NCBI GenBank assembly: GCA_008638375.1
Contig: CM018048.1
Span: 53,292,347 to 53,356,346 of the forward strand
DNA: 64,000 nucleotides
Direction of reading: 5' to 3'
Source: Nyssa sinensis
Taxonomy: Eukaryota; Streptophyta; Magnoliopsida; Cornales; Nyssaceae
Every line of letters begins with the position of its first letter. The first letter of the stretch is position 1. Below are positions 1 through 12,698 of the stretch, piece after piece. The translations under genes and the position numbers were made by a program. The notes beneath the pieces were generated by a model that had not been told where the DNA came from, made no database searches, and saw nothing but the letters and a program-made list of their open reading frames with translations.

Positions 1-219
1 AGCAACCCTTCCATACATCTAATATAGAGGAATTAAGTATCTCACGTCCATGGCATTCAAATGTTCAGAATATATTGAACTAAAACCAGCCAGAGGCTGC
101 GACACCAGTTGCAATTGTCTAATGGAGTAGCCATACATTCGTTGTTTGTGCTTTGTTAAGACAGTGGGTGTAAACTTGTAACATATTAAGGTTTTCCTCT
201 TCTAAAACTACTCTAATTT
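1..219. other. left edge, no assignable gene
   Basis: No recognisable gene. Read on the minus strand, one frame stays open for about 45 codons before a stop near position 20, but I recognise no family in it. It could be an exon or untranslated part of the minus-strand transcript that seems to start near 2.9 kb, with the LTR element lying in an intron of that unit. That is speculation. Confidence 0.2.
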
Positions 220-537
220 TGATGTAGGAAAGATTTGGTACCTGTCAAAATCATGCATCTATATTTCAAAATTTTTTCAGGAGTATCTAGTTTCCAAATT
301 TGGGCCTAATTCAGAAGTTAGTTATTTTTGGTAAAGTTTCTATTTTCTTTATTGTTTTCTAATCAAAGTAGGATTTCTTTATTTTAGTAGGATTCAAATT
401 ATTTCTTTTTATAAATAGGGCTGTAAAGGGACAATTAATTCACTTTATTATTCATCATCAATAAAATTTCAATTTTCCTTTAGAGTGGATTCTAGATTTT
501 GAAAATTGACGTGCTCGTATCCATTCCTATCACATTT
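220..537 (+). repeat. 5' LTR of the 0.2-2.1 kb element
   Basis: Left copy of the LTR pair. It starts TGATGTAGGAAAGATTTGGT, has a TATA-like TTTATAAATAGG near 410-421, and ends around the CCTATCACA/TTTCA motifs just before the primer-binding site. The exact end is uncertain by about 10 bp. Confidence 0.65.
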
Positions 538-1757
538 CATGATGTATCAATTGGTATTAAAGCAAGAATTTGCCTAGCTAGATGGAAAATGACGGAGACA
601 AAATTAGAAATCCCATTGCTAAACTGAAGCGTGAAGTTAAGGAGCAGTTTTGCAAGATTCATGAGATGCTTCCGGGTCTCAATCTCCATGCCAACAAAGA
701 ACCTCTTACCAATAGGATTCATGCTATAGGATTTTCCCTGAGACCAACTGGTTGATAGACTTGTAACAAAAAGACGTCCTTAAAAACGACTAGCCTTTGC
801 GAATTATCAAGTGAGGAAAAATTGCAAGATTTTGCTTTAGGATTTAGAAGAGACGCAAACCATAGAAGTCGTGATAGATACAAAACCAACTTTTCAAAGT
901 TATCATATGAAAATTGATCTACCATCTTTCAATGATCATCTTCATATCAAGAACAAAAAAAAACCGAAGACCTTCAGTGTCTTATAACAACTCTTATTGC
1001 GAAGAAAGAAGAATGGCACCAATAGATTTCACAAGTTCTTTTATGGAAGAGGCAGAAAATAGTAATCTAATTATTGTTGCAGAGAAAAGAAAAATTTCAC
1101 ATTGAACTAAACAAGACTACAAATGAGAACGAACCTAAAGTATTGCATAATGATTTTTATAAGTGTGATAGAGTTGAAATTGTAGTGTTGGATTAGGAAG
1201 ATCATAAGAGATTATTGTTTGTTATGAATTAATGATCTAAGCAACCTTGGTGAAAAGAGTTGGAGAGAGAGAGAGATAAATGACACAAAGAATTTACGTG
1301 ATCCGGAAACGTGCCTACCTCCACGAAAGCAGTTATGTGAAAATCTTCACTATTCAGAAAATAGGATTACCATGAATTTATACTGCCTCATAGTTAAAAC
1401 CTTAACCTGATATATTGAAAATTCCTTAATATACCCTTACCGTACCATTGAGACTTCACCCCCCACACCCTCAACCTATTATTTGACCATGGCAACATAA
1501 CTAAGGTTAAGCCGCATGGGCCTTATGGACTCCACTTTGCCTATAAAGCCTATATACTAGTTTCACATATTACAAGAGATGAGCCACTATCTCTAACATA
1601 GTTGACTCTAGAAAAGACCCTTGAATTACAATAGAAGATGCAAAAAGAAAAATATTTGCATCTTTAAAAGATTCAACCATTATTGTCAAGTCATGGATAA
1701 ATTCGAGGTCAAGCACATAGTTAACTTGAGAACAAATTCTTTCTAAGTGGGGAAATA

Positions 1758-2088
1758 TGATGTAAAACAAATTTGGTACATGCCAAAATCATACATCTAT
1801 ATTTCAGAATTATTTTAGAAGTCTCTAGTATCCAAATTTGAGCCTAACTCAATTATTTTATTTTTGATAAAGTTTCTATTTTCTTTTCAAAGTAGGGTTT
1901 CTTTATTCTACTAGGATTAGAATTATTTCTTTTTATAAATAGCGCTATAAAGAGACAATTAATCTAATTTATTATTCTATCATCAATAAAATTTGAGTTT
2001 TCCTATGGAGAATTTTCTCTTCTTTACTGGTGGATTCTAGCATTTCGATATTGATGTGCTTATATCCATCCTCTCACAACCATTCATG
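1758..2088 (+). repeat. 3' LTR of the 0.2-2.1 kb element
   Basis: Right copy of the LTR pair, preceded by the polypurine tract. Relative to the left copy it carries an extra GGAGAATTTTCTCTTC-like stretch near 2005-2025 and scattered substitutions, so the insertion is not recent. Confidence 0.65.
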
Positions 2089-2689
2089 CTATGTTGAAGT
2101 TTAATAACACGGGTTTCCACTACAATATTTAAGAGATGATTTGTTAGTACTATTGAGTTGTAGCCCAAAAGTAACTAGATGAAATTATCAACATGTACAA
2201 GCTTTTGGTGGCAAAAAGAATGAGGAAAGAGGAATATGGGTATCAAGAAAAATTACAATGCCATGCGAATTGTTGGAATCTGTACGTAAAAAGTGCCTGA
2301 ACCGCACATCATATATGTTTTCGCGTTGCTGTCTCGAATACCTGAAAGGAACAAAAAGACTGGTAGCTTTGATACTTCTGATTTTCCCACTCCCACTCAA
2401 CAAGTTCTGTTTCTCTTCTTAATAAAGAACAAAGTTATGTACAATAGAGTGGTTTCAATATTCATGTGAACAATACCAAAACAAACATTTGCGATTCTGG
2501 GTCTTTCATTAACAGTTCCAAAATGCCATAATGCTGAGTGTTGCAGCTTACACAGGTGCGCAAAATAACAGCAGATATATAATTCATAAAGTATATGTAG
2601 CAGCAATTTGAAATAAAGAAACAACAAACAGAGACAAAAAGAAAGAATTATTTCATAAGCTAAATGTCTCAGAAACCATAAGATAATGG

Positions 2690-2950
2690 GAATTTAGAAC
2701 GAAGAAAAATCGAAGTAACCTCGAGGGAAGGAGACTCGAACTACGGCGAGAGAGCTTCGAATTGCGATTGTCCAAGCGAGAATTTAAACAAAATTGTAAT
2801 GATTTGAGAGATTTAGGACAGGACGATGGTGAAGGCGTCAGCCAGTAACACCCTCTCTGAAGAGAGCGTTACGCCTTGCATTCTCACTCTCTCCTCACTC
2901 TCTCTCGTTCTCAGCCTCAGGTTCTAGGCTCCCCGCTTTGGGGTGATAGC
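2690..2950 (-). other. probable 5' end (leader exon) of an unidentified minus-strand transcript
   Basis: This block is richer in GC and CpG than its surroundings. On the minus strand it reads as a CT/GA-rich leader with an ATG near 2881 that opens a frame of only 22 codons (starting MQGVTLSSERV) before a stop. Further along is a possible splice donor (CTCGAG|GTTACT, about 2720), and a pyrimidine-rich acceptor-like site (CCTTTCAG, about 2341-2348) lies downstream. No protein family is recognisable. It may be the first exon of a gene whose body lies left of the window, or a truncated gene interrupted by the LTR element at 0.2-2.1 kb. Confidence 0.3.
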
Positions 2951-2999
2951 ATAGATAGATTAGTCATCAGACCACCCGTTGTTCTGTTATAGCTGCTTA

Positions 3000-4850
3000 A
3001 ATAAAAATACTATAATATAATGAAAATGTTTCTTTAAAGTCTTGAAACTGCTATAATCCGGCGTCGTTTGCTAGCACGGGGAGAGGGGGACTAGGCGAGT
3101 TGAAATTGTTAGAATAGAGAATAGGATTGATTTTAGATATTTAGATGTACATGTTTTAAAATTAATAAAGAAATGATTATTAGATATTTGGTAAAAAATT
3201 ATTTAAAAGTGATTTAATTTTATGAACGTCTTTTTTTTATTATTTATTAGATAGTATTGAATATTGTTTAATCATATATTATGTAAATTAATTTTAAAAT
3301 ATATTCAATTAATGAATAATATAAATTTTAAAAAATAATTGTATAATTATAAATATCTTATATAAAATAATAATTAATTTTTTTACAATGTTTTATATAT
3401 GATATAATAAAGAGAAATATAAATAAATATTTATAAATAATTATATAATTACATGTTTATATATAAAATAAATATGAAATTTTCAAAAAAAGTAGGGTTT
3501 CATGAGGTCGTCTCAAACGCTGACTCAAAATTATATTTAAATTTAACTTAAAATTTGAATAAAAATTGATTTTGAATTTCATGTTTTACAATGATTTTAC
3601 TCACGTTAAGTTACGGTTATAAATTTAAGTTCATATTCTGATTTTAGTTTTTTGTTTTAAAAAAATTAAATTTGATATGCGTTTGAGTTTAGAATTAATA
3701 TTTTTTTTTTGTAATTATAAATTTTAATTCAAATTTAAATTTAAATTTAAATAATTATTAAAGATGTGCTAAGTAAAAATGTGGGCCTGACACGTCAAAT
3801 ATTTTTTAAGAGCCTAGGGTCTAATATGTAAAATGATAACTTCAGTAATACCAACCAGCAACCCACAGATGGGTTTGTGTGAAGCAGCCCAAAGCTCCTG
3901 TTGGCAAACCTCATTTTCACATCCGTGGACTGCAAACCAACTCCCAAACATATCCAAATTTCGATTGAATTAATTCTGGACCACAATATCCCGTTTTGGG
4001 CCATCCTGCCAAACGTTCTCTAAGTTAGAGAATATTTTAGGAAATTTTAATTAATTATTTGTCACTTTTACACAGTGAATTAATTTTATTTTAATTAAAA
4101 TATATTAAAAAAATATTATTTTTTAATTACCTGTTGTCCACACATGATCAAAACTCATTAAAAACCTTGATGGATGAAATTGAAAGGTTTGTACTGAAGT
4201 CTGGACCTCTTAAATTTAACAATTACACAACTAAGCATGGGATGTCCACTTGTAGTTTAATCACGTATTTCGATGTGATGAGGCGATAAAATAACTATTA
4301 TACCCTTTCGATGGGAAAGAAAAAGGGAGGTCCTATTAAAGATCATTGGGACATTTTCATAAATTGTGTTTCAAAAATAGAGTATTTAAAGTAAAAATTA
4401 TGGATTAAAGATCATCGCAATCAAATAAATTGAATAATGCTACATATTTTAAATTTTTATATTAAAATTTATATTTCAAATGATGTGACGGTAAATTATT
4501 AATAAAAAATCAAATAATTAACTAAAACATAATTAATAATTTAATGACATCATTTAAAATATAATTTTGTTAATTTCGTGTCGAGTCATTTTACATTTGT
4601 ATATTGTTATATGAAAATTTTTCATGTACTTGGTGGTCAATGTCACTTGTTAGTTGCAGTCCACTGGTGCATAAAACTATGCTGCCCAAATCAGCAAAGT
4701 GAGGACCATCGACCCCATATGTTAAGACTACCAAAAACTGAAAGGGTACACAATTCATCCACGTCCGGCCTCTATGGGGCTGCTTATATATGCAATCTAA
4801 AAACTAAATGTTTCGAGGTTCTCATTTACAAAGATTTATTTTTAAATTTT
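3000..4850. other. AT-rich spacer without recognisable genes
   Basis: Long poly-A/T and TAATTT-type sequence, especially 3110-3770 and 4040-4560. The short frames here have no family resemblance and no codon-use signal. A slightly GC-richer island at 3790-4020 shows no recognisable motif. Confidence 0.5.
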
Positions 4851-5275
4851 TGAAATTACATTATTTTTTCCTCTTTTTAATAAATTACACATATCTCCTC
4901 TCGTATTCATTTTAAAAAGAGAATTACAAAATTACCCCCTTCATCTTTTACGTTTTTTTAAATTTTGACTAAATTTTTACAACTTTTTTTAAAGGAATTT
5001 TTTATTTTGTATAAAAATAAATTTAAAGTAATGTTTTAATCAATATTTATTTAAAAAAAAATTAAAAAAAAATTGATCAAAATTGAAAAAATACAAAAAA
5101 AAATTAAAAATAAAAAGAGTATTATTGTCATTTAAAAAAAAAAATTAGATTAAACGAGAGATATGTATAATTTGTTAATAAAAATAGTGAAGAATAATGT
5201 AATTTTAGAAATATCATAAATTTTTTTTGTAATTATCAACAATCTCATGAGGGATCAATGTAATTTACCTTTATT
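4850..5275. repeat. foldback (hairpin) MITE-like repeat, copy 1
   Basis: One of about six related AT-rich foldbacks in the window. The arms are inverted relative to each other (AAATTACA...ATCTCCTCTC on the left, GAGAGATATGTATAATTTGTTAAT...TGTAATTT on the right). The central part contains the family's ATTTTGAC...GTCAAAAT inverted motif and the TATAAAAATAAATTTAA core. It lies 3' of the first dirigent gene. Confidence 0.5.
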
Positions 5276-5559
5276 AGTATTATTTTTTTGTCAACTCCGG
5301 AGCTATTATTTAATATATTGTTCATAATCAATTACAAGAGAAAATTTTCTAATATGAACTTCTTAAGTAATCCAACAATCAAGCAAGTCCAATCCATTGC
5401 TGAAAAATCAACGACAAACAATAACTAGGCTATTAAAGACATAGGCATTAATTCTTAATTAAGACAAGTTTGCAGTAACTAAACCCAAATTCAAAATCTT
5501 AAAACCAAGAGGGACCATATATAACGAGACCCTGCAAAACCAGCAGAAAATAAACTAAG

Positions 5560-6207
<648 letters not shown>

Positions 6208-6479
6208 TTAGCTTGGCATTTAAGTCATTTTTTTTGATGAATTTAGAAGAAACTGCTGTACTCCATGTTAACTGTTTGTTCTTGTTAACTTGAAGTCTAA
6301 GACTACTGTAATCATTGGGTGCACAAGATATTGGGGGACCTATAATGGGTGCCATATTAATGGCACAGGATAATCCTATTACTTGCGTAAAAGTCCCACA
6401 AGTACGTAATAGGATCGTAGTGAACAAAAAAATACTTATCAAATTGGCCGGCTATTTAGTAATGCAACACTAAGTTTTG

Positions 6480-7029
6480 ACAAGTATCACTTTATATTTA
6501 GCAGGTTATTTAAAAAGCTTTTTAAAATTTATTATTTTGAAATATTAATTTGTGTTATTTTGAAAATACAAAATTTATATATATAAGCAAATATGAATAA
6601 AAACATGTGGATATATATACTTTCAAATGTTTTGTCACAATATTTTATATTATTTTAAATTTATTTACTATTAAATTTTAATATTTTATATATATATTTC
6701 ATCATTTTTTAAAAAAATTTATTATTTTTTATTTTTAAATATATACTTCACTATTTTTTAAAATATTTTATAGGATGTTACAATCCTCTATCCGGCCCTA
6801 CGAACCCAAAAACCATCCAAATTAAAGCAACCTTGTTTCAGGGCCAACCACCTCCCCTATGCCTGCAGGCAAATTGGAGGGTAATGAACCCTACAAGACT
6901 GGTACAAGTTAGGTGCTTAGACCCAATCAAACACAAAAGTAGTTAAACCTTTCTGCCATATTTGTATTGAATACACAGATGGTCCTTAAGAAAAAGCACA
7001 TTTTCTAACTGCTTTTTTGGGCCAACAAG
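6480..7029. other. upstream spacer of dirigent copy 1
   Basis: AT-rich at 6480-6780. From 6780 to 7030 it is less AT-rich but contains no gene that I recognise. Confidence 0.4.
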
Positions 7030-7646
7030 TATCAGAACCACTCTGGATATGGGTTGGGCCTGCAGATTTGGAACCACACATGCTTGAAAATGTCAATAAC
7101 AAATAGAAACCGTAATGCTAGAGCCATTTTATTGTACTAACACAAGCACAAAAAGTTGGCAGATTCTTTTTGTGATTCATTTTATCCTGTTAATTTTTTT
7201 ACCAAGATTTTCTTGAGATTTTTAAAATAACACTGACTTTTTTACTTTTCTTGAAAAACTACAAATAACTCATCTCCAATCCAAAATTGTAAAAAATGAC
7301 AAAAGTATCACTTTTATTTTAATTTTTTTACATTTTTTCAATTGTCATCAATTTTCAAAATCTTTTATTTTATATAAAAATAAATTTTAAGATAAATAAC
7401 TTATATTTTTTAGCAAAATAATATTTAAATTAGTATTTATTTGAAAATTAAAAAAATAGTAGAAAAAATTTTAAAATTGCAAAAAAATTAATGAAACACA
7501 TGTTTCCACAACCTCACCATCGACGAGGCAATTTTCATTTTTTAAAAGTTATATTAAAAATTGTGCTTCATTATTTAGCCAACATTTTAAAATTATTTGT
7601 GTTAAAAATGCATAAAATTATTTTAAAAGCAACTCTAAGCATCCAC
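7030..7646 (+). repeat. spacer duplication, copy R1 (with internal deletion)
   Basis: This segment is highly similar to 9825-10352 and then to 11397-11554, in the same orientation. The unit begins at TATCAGAACCACTCTGGA, includes part of the foldback MITE, and ends just before a TA tract. Relative to R2, R1 lacks about 1,050 bp exactly at an ATGAAA hexamer (7491-7496), which is present at both edges of the extra segment in R2. Confidence 0.8.
7205..7490. repeat. foldback MITE-like repeat, truncated copy inside R1
   Basis: Left arm and core of the same foldback family as at 10060-10500. The right arm is missing because R1 is deleted from position 7491 onward. Confidence 0.6.
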
Positions 7647-7734
7647 TATATATATAGAATATATAGAATATTTACTAATATGACTGCTTTCTTATTTTCT
7701 ATGATTTTGTATTTCTCTATAATTCTAGGCTAAG

Positions 7735-8390
7735 AAGTATAGATACGAGACACAGATACGACACGACATAAATATGTTATTTCTAAAAAAAAGTAAGAGA
7801 CAGACACGGACATGTTTAATATTTATAAATATTTTAAATATTTTATATAACCATATAATAAAACTTAATATTATTTCAATTAAAATTGATATAAAAACAC
7901 ATAAATCACAAAAATAGTATTAAGATATTAAAATAACAAAGTTATTAAATAAAAATTAAAAAATTTCTTCATATAATTATCAACATCTATTGTTCGACGG
8001 TGATTAACTTCGTTTGACAGCGACTAGCTTCGTTCAAAACTTTCAGTTGCTACAATGATGGTCAATGATCATGAAAGGGTGTTTTCTGGAGTCGGATGAG
8101 CAGCGGTGTGAATGGAATGGCGGCCGACGTGAAAGATAGAAGGAGATTGATAACTTGATTCATGAATAGGAGAGAGGATCTTAGAGGGAGGTGACGCGGC
8201 TGATGCCAATCGTGAGGGAAGGGATGAAGGTCTGTTCTATGACAGTGGAGTTGTGGAACGGCGACGTGAATGGAACGACGGCCGACCTGGCTTGATTCGT
8301 GAATGGAATGGAGGGTTCGATCTTGGAAGGAGGCGGCAGTGTCGCACAGCCGCATAGTGTTTTTGCTTATGTAACTATGGTGGTGTGTAA
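7735..8390. repeat. unclassified repeat-like stretch with a GC-rich core
   Basis: The left part (7735-7820) has the GATACGAGACACAGATACGACACG wording common at ends of plant dispersed repeats. The 8085-8350 part is GC-rich, with a partly repeated GAATGGAA(T/C)G(A/G)CGGCCGAC motif (about 8110 and 8270). Open frames on both strands here have no family resemblance. I treat it as a repeat relic and not a gene. Confidence 0.3.
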
Positions 8391-8434
8391 CCCTAAATGT
8401 ATGTATGTATGTATTATATATATATATATATATA

Positions 8435-9084
8435 TTAGGGGTGTCAATCGTGTCGTGTTAAAATACGAACCTATATATATATATATTAATTACTCGTGTC
8501 AACTTACTCAGCCCTAAGACAACCTGTATAATACACGGATGACACGGCTCGTGTAACCCTTTTATTAAATAGGTCATGTTAAAACACGAATAACATGACG
8601 GATAACATGACTCATTCAAATTGTATAACCTATTTTTATAATAAAATTACTAGATAAAATCTAATTAATTCATTTTGAATATATTATCGTAATAATAATA
8701 AATTCACCACACAACCATATATCGTAGCATCATCCAAGATGTCAATTAATACAAACCACAACTACAGCCACAAGTCCATAACCATCAGTAGCAGTTATCT
8801 TAGGTTTCAAATCAATACAAACCTATACTCATAAAAGTAGGAACAAGTTTACACCAGCTAAATGGATCAGATCGGTTAGCCAGGGTTTGTGTTAAACAGG
8901 GTTTGACACGAATAATTAAATGGGTTATTTTGTGTTAAATGAGTCAACCCAATTACAATCCGAACGCGACACGTTTACTAACCATATTAAACGGGTTGAC
9001 CCGTTTATGACCCGAAACCCATATAAGCTTAACTATGTGTCAGGTTCGAGTCGTATTATCGTGTCGTGTCAAAAATTAACACCC

Positions 9085-9088
<4 letters not shown>
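8435..9088. mobile_element. hAT-type MITE with TTAGGGGTGT termini, inserted in a TA microsatellite
   Basis: A 654-bp element with terminal inverted repeats TTAGGGGTGTCAAT on the left and the inverse of TTAGGGGTGTTAAT on the right. The subterminal GTGTCGTGT motif is repeated near both ends in inverted orientation. It has no coding capacity. Both flanks are (TA)n, so the target duplication cannot be resolved. The GTGTC...TTAAAACACG wording is typical of widespread non-autonomous plant elements. Confidence 0.7.
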
Positions 9089-9119
<31 letters not shown>

Positions 9120-9824
9120 TATACTTGTTAATTTATAAACTAATAAGGGTAGAAGAGTAATTAGAATGATTTAGGTTAGCCAAATACCTTAGTCAATCTT
9201 AAGAATATAATCACTTAATTAGAATTGATAAGATATAAAAATAAATAAATAAATAAAAATTTAAAATCACAGTGCATATATAAAAATATAAAAATTTACA
9301 TGATTCATAATAGCATAAGATTATATTCAAGACATAATATAATAAGATACTACTCTACAATAATAATACATAGTATTAAAATAAAAAAATAATATAAAAT
9401 ATTAAAAATATCTTCAATGAAAAAGACTAATATCCAATATTTATCTGCATACACAATGCCCGATAGTCAACCCATTCTTAATTACTAACAACTGATGTCA
9501 TTTTCAGTGATTAATTTTATTATCAATTTTGTTAATTGACTTCCAACTACCAACTTGGAAATGCTGTTTTTCTCGTGGAATGTATTGCTGATCAGAGTCA
9601 CAATTTTCAAAAATACAGACAAGACAAGACTCTTATTTAATATTTTTCCTCTTAATTTATTTTTGTAATCTCCGCATTAATGCATGTCACATCATGTAAC
9701 ATCATAAGGTATGCATCCGATAGAGAGAAATGGAGATAAAAAAAAAGTATAATGCAGAGAATTCTGATCCTGTGAACCATATGCAATTTCTGACCCCCAA
9801 TTCATCCTTTAGACCAGAAGGTCC
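9120..9824. other. spacer, nothing recognised
   Basis: AT-rich, with no coding signal and no obvious repeat structure beyond short A/T runs. Confidence 0.4.
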
Positions 9825-11552
9825 TATCAGAACCACTCTGGAAATGGGTTGGGCCTGCAGATTTGGAACCTCTCATGCTTGAAAATGTCAATAACTATTA
9901 GAAACCATAATGCTAGAGCCATTTTATTGTAGTAACACAAGCACAAAAAGTTGGCAGATTCTCTTTGTGAATCATTTTTTCTTGTTAGTTTTTTTACCAA
10001 GATAATAAATACTCTAATTTCTCTTAAAATTTTTAATAAGTAAAAAAAATATTCTTAAGATTTTTGATAATGATATCGACTTTTTTACTTCTCTTAAAAA
10101 AACTACAGATATATCGTCTCTAATCCAAAATTGTTAAAAATGACAATAGTATCACTTTTATTTTAATTTTTTACATGTTTTCAATTGTCATCAATTTTCA
10201 AAATTTTTTCAAATAAATTTTTTATTTTACATAAAAATAAATTTAAGATAGATAACTTATATTTTTTTAGCCAAATAATATTTAGATTAGTATTTATTTG
10301 AAAATTAAAAAAATGTTAGAAAAATTTTAAAAATTCAAAAAAATTAATGAAAGGGTAATTTTTTCATTTTGAAAAAAAATTGATTGGAGGAGAGGTATTT
10401 GTAGTTTATTAGTAATAATAAAAGAGGTAAGTGTCATTTTAAAGATTTTAAAAATATTTTTATAATTATCAAAAATTTTAAAACAAATGAGTATAATTTA
10501 CCTATAAATTAATAAATTTTTATAGAATATCCGCAAGTCTGGTAAACTAGGCCAGAACTGAGCCTGAACTCAACTATTTGGGCTTGAATTTGAGTCCTTG
10601 TCATGGGGCCCGGCTAAGCCCAAATTGCATTCTCATGCAAAAAAGGTTTAGGCTGGGTGACATCATTTGCGCGGTCTAACTGGCAATGTCTTACTGGAGC
10701 GAGGAAGATGCCATTGACCAATTCAGTTGACTTGGAATTGGAGTCGGTCCAGTTCCCCATTTTCCACCGTCACATTATGCATGTCCTTTTAACAATTTCA
10801 AAAAAAAGTCTGATTGTGGGCCCTTGACTTGTCAACATAAGGGCCCATTTGTTTAGAGGCTTACTAATCTCACACCAACTACTCATGAGTCATGACCAAC
10901 TTTACACGGGTAACCGACGATTAACAGGCTCAAACTTACGAGAATGTGATGTGACGGTTTTGCTTAATAATTATTTTAAAAGCAAAAGATGGATACCACC
11001 GATTTATTTTTTGTGATATTTTTTCATTGTGTAGCTCAATAAGTAACAAAAATGAACTTGAGTGTTGAGTGTTACTTTAGATGATTGGGGAAGAGTTACG
11101 ATTTAAAAAAAATATAATATAAAATAATATATAATTTAAACTAAAATGTAAGTATTTAAATAAATATATTAAAAATAAACTTAAATAATATCATAATATT
11201 TAGATGAACTATTAAAAGTATCGAATGTATTATATAAATAAAAAACTAATATTTTTAAAAACGTGAATTTAAAGAAATTTACACACTAATATTTTTTTAA
11301 AACAGATGTTTAAACTTGAAAACACTTAAATAATATTTTAAAAACATCAAAACAAATATTTAAGTATAAATAATAGTAAAAAATTTGATTTAAAATATGA
11401 AACACATGTTTCCACAACCTCATCACCGACGAGGCAATTTTCATTTTTTAAAAGTTATATTAAAAATTGTGCTTCATTATTTAGCCAACATTTTAAAATT
11501 ATTTGTGTGTTAAAAATGCATAAAATTATTTTAAAAACAACTCTAAACATCC

Positions 11553-11554
<2 letters not shown>
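9825..11554 (+). repeat. spacer duplication, copy R2 (fuller form)
   Basis: Similar to R1 over 9825-10352 and again over 11397-11554. The 1,050 bp between these blocks (10353-11402) is absent from R1. The similarity ends at the (TA)n tract starting at 11556. R2 contains a complete foldback MITE, which suggests R2 is closer to the ancestral form. Confidence 0.8.
10060..10505. repeat. foldback MITE-like repeat, complete copy
   Basis: The left arm carries ACTACAGATATATCGTCTC. The right arm carries its approximate inverse, GAGAGGTATTTGTAGTTTATTAGTAAT, followed by GTGTCATTTTAAAGAT. The core contains TCAATTGTCATCAATTTTC and CATAAAAATAAATTTAAG, both shared with the other copies. Confidence 0.6.

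Positions 11555-11555
<1 letters not shown>

Positions 11556-11602
<47 letters not shown>
11556..11602. repeat. (AT)n microsatellite
   Basis: About 46 bp of uninterrupted AT dinucleotides. Frames crossing it encode only Tyr-Ile alternation and are not genes. Confidence 0.95.
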
Positions 11603-11605
<3 letters not shown>

Positions 11606-11609
11606 TGGA

Positions 11610-12137
11610 GCGATATTGATATAAAACATGTTGCGGATGGTTTTTGGAAATTGATCAATAGGATCGTTAGAAATGTTCTTGAAGAAAACATTTTGACAAA
11701 AGTAACCTCAATATATCTATATCCAAAAGTGCTCATATTCCATCCAAAACAGAGTAGGGATCAAAACTCCCTATGTGCTAGGCTGCTTTCTGTAATTAAC
11801 TTCACATAAGAAACTTTGTTTTGAATATCATTTGTGGCAGAATTTTTCTTATTCTTATCCATTTTTCAGTTTTGAGCTTATCTCAAATTTACAATTTTTG
11901 CTATTTTTTTTTCAATTTTCTTGTTATTTCCTTCTTCTATTAAGATTTCTATATTGTATGTATATATATATAATATATAAATATATATATAGAAAAAAAG
12001 AAAGCGGTACAAATTGGATGCAATTAAAAATATATAATGACAACTTCAATTATACTTATTAACTCGGCAAATGCGAGCTACAGTACACCAAATGATCATA
12101 TAAACTTGGAGGAAAATACACTGTAAAATTTTCATTT
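11610..12137. other. 3' flank of dirigent copy 2
   Basis: No gene recognised. Contains T-rich stretches at 11890-11950 and a small TA tract at 11960-11990. Confidence 0.4.
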
Positions 12138-12698
12138 CTACCAGCACTCGTAAAACTTCATATCAACACGGAGCCGGAAGTAAACTTCACCCTCAAATGC
12201 ATCAGTCATTATGGTGGCGATTCCCCGGTGCATGAAGAAGTCTCCGGTCCCTCCCACCACAGAGATATCTCTAGTCTTGATCAGAATTGGATCTGCTCCA
12301 ATGAAGTTTATCGAACCCTGATAGTCTGTGGTGTTGAGAACAAATGAAAACCCCAGCCATGCCGTGAAGGTGTTTTTCGTGTCATACAAGTATATCCCCT
12401 GTGCCCTCCCAACTGGGGTCGAGTGAAGATTGTTGTCAAGAGTAATAGGATCATCGAAAGCCACCATGTTGCCAAAATGGAACTGGCTGGCCAAGATGGT
12501 CAGGTTAGACCCTTCTCGTGCTCCGATAATGGCGGAAGTGGCATTTGCAGCATTCTGGCCATTGTATATAATGTCATGGAAGTAGAGAACCAACTGCTTG
12601 CATGGTTTATACTGCTTCTTCTTCGCCGGATAGGCCGAAGATACAGAGAGGAAGATGAAGAAGAAGAGAAGAAGAATGGAACTTCTTGCTCTGATCAT
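12138..12698 (-). CDS. dirigent protein (DIR-a-like), copy 2
   Basis: Second intronless dirigent gene. The reading frame extends upstream to 12722, but that codon is TTG. The first ATG is at 12698 and gives exactly 186 aa, the same length as copy 1. Residues 1-22 are a strong signal peptide (LLLFFFIFL core). The family blocks are YFHDIIYNG (from about residue 39), [36 protein letters not shown] and terminal YECW. C33 and C185 are in the same positions as in copy 1. Three sequons (NAT, NLT, NTT) fit apoplastic glycosylation. The mature regions are similar throughout, with the greatest divergence in the [13 protein letters not shown] segment (copy 1: [13 protein letters not shown]) and the N-terminal linker. 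Its role should match copy 1, stereoselective phenoxy-radical coupling in lignan-type or defence chemistry, but substrate and product are unknown. Confidence 0.95.
   Translation of the reverse strand: MIRARSSILLLFFFIFLSVSSAYPAKKKQYKPCKQLVLYFHDIIYNGQNAANATSAIIGAREGSNLTILASQFHFGNMVAFDDPITLDNNLHSTPVGRAQGIYLYDTKNTFTAWLGFSFVLNTTDYQGSINFIGADPILIKTRDISVVGGTGDFFMHRGIATIMTDAFEGEVYFRLRVDMKFYECW

Larger units (their letters stand above)
220..2088 (+). mobile_element. decayed non-autonomous Ty3/gypsy-type LTR retrotransposon
   Basis: Two direct repeats of about 320-330 bp (about 220-537 and 1758-2088) both begin TGATGTA and share TTGGTAC, a TTTATAAATAG TATA-like motif and the CAATAAAATTT stretch. Just inside the left repeat, at 551-563, is a primer-binding site resembling the initiator Met-tRNA complement (TTGGTATTAAAGC instead of TGGTATCAGAGC). 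Before the right repeat is a purine tract (AAGTGGGGAAA, about 1746-1756). The interior holds short frames reminiscent of plant gag (MKIDLPSFNDHLHI near 907-948) and of the gypsy polyprotein tail (VNLRTNSF near 1720), broken by stops. No intact reverse transcriptase or integrase is visible, and no clean target-site duplication was found. It is an old non-autonomous or internally deleted copy. The LTR starts match those of the relic in the HWS leader intron. Confidence 0.75.

Noticed and set aside
8299..9117. Plus-strand frames rich in alternating Ile and Tyr
   Set aside because: Translations of TA microsatellites and MITE sequence. No domain, no splice or promoter context.
11455..11809. Overlapping frames on both strands across the (AT)n tract at 11.56 kb
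   Set aside because: Kept open only by the dinucleotide repeat.
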